From assembly GCF_022780145.1 (NCBI RefSeq), contig NZ_JALEXO010000165.1:1-10988 (forward strand): DNA of 10,988 nucleotides, given 5' to 3'. Source of the stretch: Intestinibacter sp. (GTDB lineage Bacteria; Bacillota; Clostridia; Peptostreptococcales; Peptostreptococcaceae). The notes beneath the pieces are model-generated. The model was not told where the DNA came from. It worked only from the letters and a program-made list of their open reading frames with translations, and did no database searches. A program made the translations under genes and the position numbers. The number at the start of each line of letters is the position of its first letter. The first letter of the stretch is position 1. Below are positions 1 to 5,796 of this stretch, piece by piece.

Positions 1-999
1 GTCACAGCGCATTTACTAGATGACGATATGCTGGAGTTTTTAAGGGACTGCAAGGAAGGATTATTCCAATTTGAGATAGGCGTTCAAACTACAAACCAAG
101 AAGCGCTAGATGCAGTTGGTAGAAGAGATGATTTTGAAAGACTATCTCATGTTGTAAAAACTATAGAATCCTACCAAAATATCCACCAGCATCTAGATTT
201 AATAGCTGGACTACCTTATGAAGGATACGATAGCTTTGAAAAATCATTTAACGATGTATTTGCTTTACAAATAGAGCAATTACAATTGGGATTTTTGAAG
301 ATGATAAAGGGTACAGGTATGAGAGCGAGAGCAGAAGAATTTGAGTATGAGTACAAGAATTACGCTCCATATGAAGTGCTTTGCAATAAATTTATAAGCT
401 ACGATGAAATACTAAAATTAAAGGATATAGAAGATATATTAGAGAGATACTACAACTCTAATAACTTCTCATTATCTGTAAAATATATAACTGAAAATTA
501 CTACAGTGAAAGCGCGTTTAAGTTTTTCGAGGACCTTGCTAATTATTTCAATGAAATGGGTTATTTCCACCTTGCTCAAGGGAAAAACCAATTGTACAGT
601 ATATTAGCAGATTTTTATAAAGAAAAAATCGGCGAAAACTACGATTTATTCATGGAAATATTAAAATACGACTATGTTTCTCTAGGAAAAATATCAAGTG
701 TTCCAAATATATTCAACAAGATAGAAGTTAAAGATATGAAAGCTAGAGTACATGAGTTTTTACACGACAGAGAAAATCTAGAAAAATATCTACCTAAGCA
801 TGTAGATACACCTGCAAAATATATATTGAAATATATTCATTTTGAATGCTTCAAATACGATATATTAAAATTAAAGGAAGATATTCACGCAAAACTAGAC
901 GAGCAAGAAACTGTGATTTTATTCGTGTATGATGATATAAAGGTATTTGAAAAATCTAGAACTCACAAGGTCGAGCTTAAAGAGCTTGAAAAAAAGTAA
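1..999 (+). CDS. B12-binding-type radical SAM protein, C-terminal part (5' truncated)
   Basis: The reading frame is open from base 1, so the N-terminus lies outside the window; about 332 residues are visible. The first 100 or so resemble the end of a radical SAM barrel of the type that follows a cobalamin-binding domain: an FQFEIGVQTTN segment near residues 22-32, then HLDLIAGLPYEG and LQLGFLKMIKGTGMR. The remainder, with YAPYEVLCNKFISYDEI and an E-, K- and Y-rich helical stretch, resembles the C-terminal domain called DUF4080 in such proteins. The CxxxCxxC motif for the 4Fe-4S cluster and any B12-binding motif would lie upstream and cannot be seen. Family members use S-adenosylmethionine radicals, often for methyl transfer or ring chemistry, but the substrate of this subfamily is unknown to me. 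The TPR gene starts 22 bases after the stop, so the two may share a transcript. The family call is from recalled motifs; a specific function would be a guess. Confidence 0.8.
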   Translation, partial: VTAHLLDDDMLEFLRDCKEGLFQFEIGVQTTNQEALDAVGRRDDFERLSHVVKTIESYQNIHQHLDLIAGLPYEGYDSFEKSFNDVFALQIEQLQLGFLKMIKGTGMRARAEEFEYEYKNYAPYEVLCNKFISYDEILKLKDIEDILERYYNSNNFSLSVKYITENYYSESAFKFFEDLANYFNEMGYFHLAQGKNQLYSILADFYKEKIGENYDLFMEILKYDYVSLGKISSVPNIFNKIEVKDMKARVHEFLHDRENLEKYLPKHVDTPAKYILKYIHFECFKYDILKLKEDIHAKLDEQETVILFVYDDIKVFEKSRTHKVELKELEKK

Positions 1000-1021
1000 A
1001 ATATAAATAAGGAGAAAAAAC

Positions 1022-2164
1022 ATGAAATTTAGAATAGATAAATATTTACTACCTAAAGCAGATGAATTGGCGTTTATAACAATTAAAGAAGATGCAGAAT
1101 TTCATATAGAAGGCTACAAGGTACCAAAGAACGGATTGAATGTACCTATAAAAAACGAAGTACTAGTAAAAGGCATAAAGGAAAACACTGCACAAGAGGG
1201 ATTAAACTCTATGTCTATAGCAGATGCGATGATATATATAATAGGTATAGATCCAGAATTTAAATACAACGATGAATATAAAAAATTTCTAAAAGCTTTA
1301 GAAGAAAATGTAAAATTCGATGCAAGGTCATATATGGGATATATGTCTAGAAAATACTTCGAAATAGGAGAAGTAACAGATGCACTTATATATGTAAAAG
1401 CTCTTATTACACTATATCCAGACGACGTTCAAGGATTGTACAACTACGCTATAGTATGTCAAGAGCTAGCTACTCAATACCAAAAAGATTACGATGCAAA
1501 GGCAATGAACGATATGCTATTAGAGGCAGGGGAAAAGCTTGAAAAAGTAACTAACCTAGATCCATCTTTTGCGCTTGCATATTATCATTTAGGATATCAC
1601 TATTACAACCAAAGTCAATACATAAAAGCAAAACTAATATGGGAAGAAGCATTAAAATTAGGTTTGGATGAAGATATTGCAGCAGAGGTACAAGATAATC
1701 TAGGTAAAATGTACTCTAAAGTAGAATATGAAGAAGGATATACTTTAGTATTTGAAGGAAAATTTGAACAGGGATTAGAAAAATTACTTCCATTAGAAGA
1801 AAAATACAGTGATTGGTGGAACTTACTATTTATAATAGGATTAGCATATAAAAATATGGACGAAATAGATAAGGCTAAAGAATACTTCGAAAAAATTCTT
1901 AGAATGAAACCACAACAAGTAGATACAATAGTTGAATTAGCTCTATGTGAGGCCGCACAACTAAACATGAATAGAGCGATAGAATTACTAGAAGCAGCAG
2001 CTAAATTAAAGGAAGACCCAGAAATACTTTGTAATTTAGGAATGGCGTACTTAAATGTTGGCAATTTCGACGATGCTAATTATTACATCGAAAGAGCATA
2101 TGAGTTAAATCCAGAAGACGAGGTTACTATAGCCTGTAAGAAGGAATTAGCTAAATATGTATAG
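1022..2164 (+). CDS. Tetratricopeptide (TPR) repeat protein
   Basis: A 380-residue protein with no signal peptide or membrane segment, so probably cytoplasmic. Residues 1-100 are not repeat-like and I do not recognise them. From about residue 102 helix-pair repeats appear: 102-135 (ending LITLYPDD), an expanded unit around 136-181 (ending VTNLDPS), 182-215, 266-300 (AYKNMDEIDKAKEYFEKILRMKP), 301-333 and 334-367 (GMAYLNVGNFDDANYYIERA, then YELNPED). The aromatic, Gly/Ala and Pro positions fit TPRs. TPRs are protein-protein scaffolds and no enzymatic residue is apparent. The start has a good AAGGAG at 1009-1014, seven bases before ATG. A strong terminator at 2206-2250 follows the stop, so this is the last gene of its transcript. 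Tight spacing to the radical SAM gene suggests co-expression and perhaps physical partnership, which is inference only. Confidence 0.85.
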   Translation: MKFRIDKYLLPKADELAFITIKEDAEFHIEGYKVPKNGLNVPIKNEVLVKGIKENTAQEGLNSMSIADAMIYIIGIDPEFKYNDEYKKFLKALEENVKFDARSYMGYMSRKYFEIGEVTDALIYVKALITLYPDDVQGLYNYAIVCQELATQYQKDYDAKAMNDMLLEAGEKLEKVTNLDPSFALAYYHLGYHYYNQSQYIKAKLIWEEALKLGLDEDIAAEVQDNLGKMYSKVEYEEGYTLVFEGKFEQGLEKLLPLEEKYSDWWNLLFIIGLAYKNMDEIDKAKEYFEKILRMKPQQVDTIVELALCEAAQLNMNRAIELLEAAAKLKEDPEILCNLGMAYLNVGNFDDANYYIERAYELNPEDEVTIACKKELAKYV

Positions 2165-2205
2165 AAATTTACAAGTTAAAATTAATATATTTTTAGTATA
2201 AAATA

Positions 2206-2256
2206 AAAAACTGTTGTATAAGCTTAATTGCTTACTTTACAACAGTTTTTATTTTT
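2206..2256 (+). terminator. Rho-independent terminator after the TPR gene
   Basis: Perfect 13-base-pair inverted repeat: AAAAACTGTTGTA (2206-2218) pairs with TACAACAGTTTTT (2238-2250). The intervening bases form an inner helix, AAGC 2220-2223 with GCTT 2230-2233, closing a six-base loop. The right arm ends in TTTTT, followed by A and TTTTTT. It begins 41 bases after the TPR stop codon. The A-run before the left arm would also allow some termination on the minus strand, but no minus-strand gene is visible here. Confidence 0.9.
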
Positions 2257-2310
2257 TAAAAAATTTAGTTATCAAGCATTTAATTTTGTATTATTATAAG
2301 GAAGGAAATA

Positions 2311-2358
2311 ATGTTTAAATCAATATTTTTAAAATTTTTAAAGGAAGTGTATATATGA
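2311..2358 (+). CDS. Possible 15-codon leader ORF overlapping the Nudix start
   Basis: ATG at 2311 opens a 15-codon frame (MFKSIFLKFLKEVYI) preceded by a strong Shine-Dalgarno-like AAGGAAGG at 2298-2305, five bases before it. Its TGA stop (2356-2358) overlaps the Nudix ATG (2355-2357) in an ATGA arrangement, the usual signature of translational coupling. The peptide alternates hydrophobic residues with Lys and could form a short amphipathic helix. It may be a leader peptide, a small membrane-active peptide or chance. A plausible promoter (TTATCA 2269-2274, 17-base spacer, TATTAT 2292-2297) would start RNA near 2304 and remove most of this ribosome binding site, which argues against translation from that promoter. 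Confidence 0.3.
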   Translation: MFKSIFLKFLKEVYI

Positions 2359-2849
2359 ATAATTGCTATGAATGTGGAGAAAAATTAGTGCTTAAAATAG
2401 ATAATGAAGGTAATAAAGTACAATACTGTGAGAATTGTAAGGCATTTAGATATCCAATATTTAATACAGCCATAATTACAGCAGTTGTAAATAAATCTAA
2501 AAATAAAGTTCTTTTAATAAAACAATATGGAAAAAACGACTATATATTAGTAGCAGGATATGTAAATAAAGGAGAGTCAGCAGAGCAGACAATAGTCAGA
2601 GAAGTTAAAGAAGAGTTAAGATTGGACGTAATAGATTACGAATATATGAGAAGTGAGTATTTTGAAAAATCAAACACACTCATGATGAATTTTATATCTG
2701 TGGTTGAAGATGATGATTTATCAAATATATCTGATGAAGTCGATAAAGCAACTTGGTTTTCATTTGAAGAGGCTAGACAAAATATAAAAAAAGGAAGTTT
2801 GGCAGAAAAATTTTTAATAAAAATATTAGAAAAATTAGAAGCTAGATAA
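2355..2849 (+). CDS. Zinc-ribbon Nudix hydrolase, NudC-like
   Basis: A 164-residue protein. An N-terminal zinc ribbon is shown by C4-x2-C7 and C25-x2-C28, followed by the YP turn at 33-34 typical of NudC-like proteins. The Nudix box runs from G68 to about L90: G68, E74, R82, E83, E86 and E87 are all present, so Mg-dependent hydrolysis of a nucleoside diphosphate linked to another moiety is likely. Arg89 stands where the box normally has Gly. The NADH pyrophosphatase signature SQPWPFPxS, expected just downstream, is degenerate here (SEYFEKSNT at 100-108), although the following LM is kept, so an NAD(H) substrate is doubtful. The protein is shorter than E. coli NudC and lacks its extra N-terminal domain. 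The start is set by AAGGAAG at 2341-2347. It sits alone, between a terminator upstream and a long spacer downstream, with no apparent link to the CODH genes. Confidence 0.85.
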   Translation: MNNCYECGEKLVLKIDNEGNKVQYCENCKAFRYPIFNTAIITAVVNKSKNKVLLIKQYGKNDYILVAGYVNKGESAEQTIVREVKEELRLDVIDYEYMRSEYFEKSNTLMMNFISVVEDDDLSNISDEVDKATWFSFEEARQNIKKGSLAEKFLIKILEKLEAR

Positions 2850-3446
2850 AATTAAATATGCTTATATATGAAATAAATTTATTGAATACAGTATTTTATA
2901 TAGATACAAAACATATGATTAAAAAACATTGTTAAAAAAAATATAAATAAAAATTTGTAAAAAAATAAAAATATATAAATTAAAACGTAAATAATAATAA
3001 ATTATACGAAAAAACAGTTCCATTATAAATTAAAATAAATTTGTGAAATTGATAAAAAAGGCTATGACTTATAATAAAGGTTTCTATGAAAGTCTTTTAT
3101 ATTTAATAGATATATAAATTTAATAATATTCGTATAAAAGTAAAAAAATAAAGAAAATTTAATTCTAGAAATAAAAAAATTGTTAAAAAAAAAGCAAAAA
3201 AACAAAATTGGATTATATTCATATAATTAAAATTATATTCTATACAATTGGAAAAAAATGAGATATAATTAAATTGTATGTTAAATTGTGTGAAGGCATT
3301 TTCTGAATTGAATGAAAAGGATTTACAACTGATAAAATGAAAAAAGTAGTAATGAATTTTAGTATAAAATTTTACTAATTTAATAATTAATGCTAAAACA
3401 CAATAACAAATAATATTGTAAAATTTAATTAAAGAAAAAAATCAAA

Positions 3447-3488
3447 TAACAAAAATTATTTAATGTCAGAATAACGTAATTTTTGTTA
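3447..3488. repeat. 12-bp inverted repeat upstream of cooS promoter
   Basis: TAACAAAAATTA (3447-3458) is exactly repeated in inverted form as TAATTTTTGTTA (3477-3488), with 18 bases between. The right arm overlaps the left half of the Rex-like site at 3483-3500. It lies upstream of the predicted transcription start, so it is more likely a protein-binding dyad than an RNA hairpin in the cooS message. Low base complexity makes chance occurrence possible. Confidence 0.4.
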
Positions 3489-3500
3489 AAAAATTATTAA
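3483..3500 (+). promoter_or_regulatory. Rex-like operator upstream of cooS
   Basis: TTGTTAA-AAAA-TTATTAA matches 12 of the 14 specified positions of the clostridial Rex motif TTGTTAA-N4-TTAACAA; the two mismatches are both in the right half. Rex is a NADH/NAD+-sensing repressor of fermentative and NAD-regenerating genes in Clostridia. The site ends five bases before the candidate -35 box of cooS. The same 18-mer occurs in reverse complement before folD (9292-9309). The AT-rich background lowers confidence. Confidence 0.4.
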
Positions 3501-3504
3501 AAAC

Positions 3505-3535
3505 TTTACCAAAAATAGTATTTTTGGTATATAAT
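3505..3535 (+). promoter_or_regulatory. Candidate cooS promoter with MerR-type dyad in a 19-bp spacer
   Basis: A consensus -10 TATAAT lies at 3530-3535 and a weak -35 TTTACC at 3505-3510, separated by 19 bases, longer than the usual 17. A perfect dyad fills this spacer: TACCAAAAATA (3507-3517), a central G, then TATTTTTGGTA (3519-3529). The arms begin ACC inside the -35 box and end GGT just before the -10. This is the geometry of MerR-family promoters such as E. coli copA or soxS, where the activator untwists an overlong spacer. Transcription would begin near 3542, giving a leader of about 140 bases before the cooS start. Confidence 0.5.
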
Positions 3536-3541
3536 TTAGTT

Positions 3542-3555
3542 AAGAATATATTCTT
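3542..3555. repeat. 14-bp palindrome at predicted cooS transcription start
   Basis: AAGAATATATTCTT is a perfect palindrome that begins six bases after the -10 box, where transcription should start, a place where a repressor would block initiation. I cannot assign it to a known regulator. Its left part belongs to a direct repeat: TTAAGAATATATT (3540-3552) recurs as TTAAGAATGTATT (3594-3606) with one mismatch. Confidence 0.35.
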
Positions 3556-3667
3556 GAGAAGTATATGTTTTATCGTTTAGAAATATATATTGATTAAGAA
3601 TGTATTTATATAAATAATAAAGACATTTTCTTATAACAGCATTTTAGGGGAAAATTTAATTTTTAAA

Positions 3668-3673
3668 AAGGGG
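3668..3673 (+). promoter_or_regulatory. cooS ribosome binding site that decides the start
   Basis: AAGGGG at 3668-3673 is only three bases before the first ATG (3677) but nine bases before the in-frame second ATG (3683). The second is therefore the likely start, removing two residues (MN) from the longest reading frame. Confidence 0.7.
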
Positions 3674-3682
3674 AATATGAAT

Positions 3683-5641
3683 ATGGAAAATAAAATGTTA
3701 GAACAAATGCAAGCCATGACTATAGACCTTAACAGTAAGGCTCTATTAGAAAAAGCTGAAAAAGATGGCGTTGAAACAATGTACAAAAGAAAATTAGGAT
3801 ATAAAGTACAATGTGGATTCGGTCTTTCAGGTGTTTGCTGTAGAAACTGCGGTATGGGACCTTGTAGAATAAGTGCTAAAACTCCAAGAGGACTTTGTGG
3901 TGCTGACGAACATACAATAGTTGGTAGAAACTACGCTAGAATGTGTGCTGGTGGATCTGCTGCCCATTCAGACCATGCTAGAGATATAACTCATACATTA
4001 GGATTAACTACTCCAGGAGGAGCTTATCAAGTTAAAGAACCAGAATTATTAAAAGAATTCGCTGTATTTATGGGAATAGATCCAGAAGGTAAAGATATAT
4101 ATGACTTAGCTCATGAAGTATCTCATGAATGCTTAATGGAATTTGGTAAACCACATGGTGTATCTAGATTATTAGCAAGAGCTCCTAAACAAAGACAAGA
4201 AGTATGGAAAGCTTATGGTATAGAACCAAGAGCAATAGATAGAGAAATCGCTACAGTAATGCATTCAACTCATATAGGATGTTGTGCTGATATAGATGCT
4301 TTAATACATATGGCATTTAGATGTTCTATGGCAGATGGTTGGGCTGGATCAATGATAGGTACAATGTTATCTGACATATTATTCGGAGCTCCAAAACCAG
4401 TTCACACAGAAGCAAATACTAACGTATTAGCTGGAAATAATGTTAACATAGTTCTTCACGGACATGAGCCAACATTATCAGAAATGATAGTTTTAGCTGC
4501 TGAATTACCAGAAATGCAAGAATTAGCTAAAGAAGTTGGAGCAGACGGAATCACTTTATCAGGTGTTTGCTGTACTGGTAACGAATTAACTATGAGACAT
4601 GGTATAAAAATAGCTGGTGACTTCCATCAACAAGAATTAGTATTAATCACTGGTGCTGTAGAAGCTATGATAGTTGACGTTCAATGTATCTTCCCTGCAT
4701 TAGCAGAAGTTGCTACTCATTATCATACTAAATTCATAACTACTTCACCAAAAGCTAGAATAACTGGTTCTACTTACATGGAATTCCATGAAGAAACTGC
4801 ATTAGAAGATGCTAAAACAATAGTTAGAGAAGCTATATTAAACTTCAAAAACAGAGATCCAGAAAAAGTTATGGTTCCAGAATTAAAATCAGAAGCTATG
4901 GTTGGTTATGCTGAATCTGCAATAGTTGGACAATTAAATAATGTTGTTAACACTCAAATAGATGAAATGAACACATTAAAACCATTAATAGATGTTCTTG
5001 CATCTGGTGTAATAAGAGGGGTAGTAGGAGTTGTTGGATGTAACAATGCTAGAACTCCATCTAACTACAACCACTTAACTATAATGAAAGAATTAATCAA
5101 AAATGACTTCTTAGTTGTTACTACAGGATGTGGTGCTTCTGCAGCTGCTAAGAATGGATTAATGTTAAAAGAAAACGCTGATAAATACTGTGGTAAAGGT
5201 TTAGCTACAGTTTGTAAATTAGTTGATATACCACCAGTAATCCATCTAGGATCTTGTGTTGATAACTCTCGTATATTAAACGTTTGTTCATTAGTTGCTA
5301 AAGCATTAGACATGGATATATGTGATTTACCAGTTGCTGGTTGTGCTCCAGAATGGATGTCAGAAAAAGCTATAGCTATAGGTACTTATGTAGTTGCTTC
5401 TGGTATAGAAACATTCTTAGGTGTTATGCCTCCAGTTACAGGTTCTTCAAGAGCTGTTGAAATATTATGCGGAAGCATAAAAGATAAAGTAGGAGCTTGC
5501 TTCCATGTAAATGAAGATGCAGTAGGATGCGCTCAAGATATAATGGATTGTATAGAAGCTAAGAGACCTCACTTCGAAGAATTATATCAAGAAAAAGTTC
5601 TTAACAAGAGAGTTGCTGGAGAATTAGATTGCTTATACTAA
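3683..5641 (+). CDS. cooS: Anaerobic Ni-Fe carbon monoxide dehydrogenase, catalytic subunit
   Basis: Interconverts CO and CO2 with low-potential electrons (ferredoxin), supplying CO for acetyl-CoA synthase in the carbonyl branch of the Wood-Ljungdahl pathway; a cytoplasmic homodimer in characterised members. Length is 652 residues from the start at 3683, close to the usual 630-670. The N-terminal cysteines fit the D-cluster (C44, C52) and B-cluster (C53, C56, C61, C72); the last interval is eleven residues, shorter than the fourteen I recall for Carboxydothermus CODH-II. All C-cluster (Ni-Fe-S) ligands are recognisable: a His in LHGHEP (259-261), Cys at 296/297 (GVCCTG), 335 (DVQCIF), 453 (VVGCNN), 483 (TTGCGA) and 525 (LGSCVD). 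The catalytic Lys at 562 (WMSEKA) and the His-rich segment HSDHARDITH near residue 90 are also kept, so the enzyme should be active. It is followed by its maturation ATPase gene. It probably has its own promoter at 3505-3535. Confidence 0.97.
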   Translation: MENKMLEQMQAMTIDLNSKALLEKAEKDGVETMYKRKLGYKVQCGFGLSGVCCRNCGMGPCRISAKTPRGLCGADEHTIVGRNYARMCAGGSAAHSDHARDITHTLGLTTPGGAYQVKEPELLKEFAVFMGIDPEGKDIYDLAHEVSHECLMEFGKPHGVSRLLARAPKQRQEVWKAYGIEPRAIDREIATVMHSTHIGCCADIDALIHMAFRCSMADGWAGSMIGTMLSDILFGAPKPVHTEANTNVLAGNNVNIVLHGHEPTLSEMIVLAAELPEMQELAKEVGADGITLSGVCCTGNELTMRHGIKIAGDFHQQELVLITGAVEAMIVDVQCIFPALAEVATHYHTKFITTSPKARITGSTYMEFHEETALEDAKTIVREAILNFKNRDPEKVMVPELKSEAMVGYAESAIVGQLNNVVNTQIDEMNTLKPLIDVLASGVIRGVVGVVGCNNARTPSNYNHLTIMKELIKNDFLVVTTGCGASAAAKNGLMLKENADKYCGKGLATVCKLVDIPPVIHLGSCVDNSRILNVCSLVAKALDMDICDLPVAGCAPEWMSEKAIAIGTYVVASGIETFLGVMPPVTGSSRAVEILCGSIKDKVGACFHVNEDAVGCAQDIMDCIEAKRPHFEELYQEKVLNKRVAGELDCLY

Positions 5642-5694
5642 GATTTAGTTATGGTAAACAATTTATAAAAAATTAAATTTATAGAATAGAGAAG

Positions 5695-5724
5695 GGTAGT
5701 CTATTATGAAAATAATAGGCTACC
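5695..5724 (+). ncRNA. Intercistronic hairpin between cooS and cooC
   Basis: GGTAGTCTATTA (5695-5706) pairs with TAATAGGCTACC (5713-5724) in a 12-base-pair stem with a single G-U pair and a six-base loop, TGAAAA. The bases after it (TATTAATACACG) are not a U-tract, so it is not a standard terminator. It may stabilise the upstream cooS message, mark a processing site, or cause partial termination, lowering cooC relative to cooS. The typing as RNA element is functional inference; the structure itself is directly visible. Confidence 0.55.
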
Positions 5725-5796
5725 TATTAATACACGTTAGACAGACATAAATACATAGTTTCAAAACTATATGACAGAAAAGGTGGTAATAAAGAA

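Larger units (their letters stand above)
2850..3504. other. Long AT-rich spacer between Nudix gene and cooS promoter
   Basis: About 650 bases with very high A+T and no convincing gene on either strand. Visible items are two tiny ORFs without good ribosome binding sites (3064-3117, 17 codons; 3278-3340, 20 codons), short repeats of ATTATATTC near 3213 and 3232, and many chance TATAAT-like boxes. A TTGATA (3049-3054) stands 15 bases before a TATAAT (3070-3075), too close for a good promoter. No terminator with a GC-bearing stem follows the Nudix gene. Structured elements appear only from about 3447 onward and are listed separately. Confidence 0.7.

Noticed and set aside
1615..2064. 149-codon open frame on the minus strand
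   Set aside because: It lies wholly inside the TPR gene in antisense, is Ser- and Asn-rich without a recognisable domain, and has no plausible ribosome binding site. The TPR frame explains the sequence.
2929..2935. Further TTGTTAA half-sites in the spacer (also at 3180-3186) as Rex operators
   Set aside because: The partner half is absent in both cases. Isolated TTGTTAA is expected often in DNA of this composition.
3064..3117. 17-codon ORF MTYNKGFYESLLYLIDI in the long spacer
   Set aside because: It has an A-rich stretch and GG only a few bases before the ATG, no coding signal and no associated gene. Frames this short are expected by chance.
2850..3480. Possible CRISPR array, tRNA, riboswitch or replication origin in the long AT-rich spacer
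   Set aside because: I see no regularly spaced repeats, no tRNA-like arms with GC stems, no conserved riboswitch core and no cluster of DnaA boxes. The repetition present is low-complexity A/T.
3542..3555. PerR, Fur or CodY box at the cooS start
   Set aside because: The palindrome AAGAATATATTCTT does not match TTATAATnATTATAA, the Fur 19-mer or the CodY consensus well enough to name any of these regulators.
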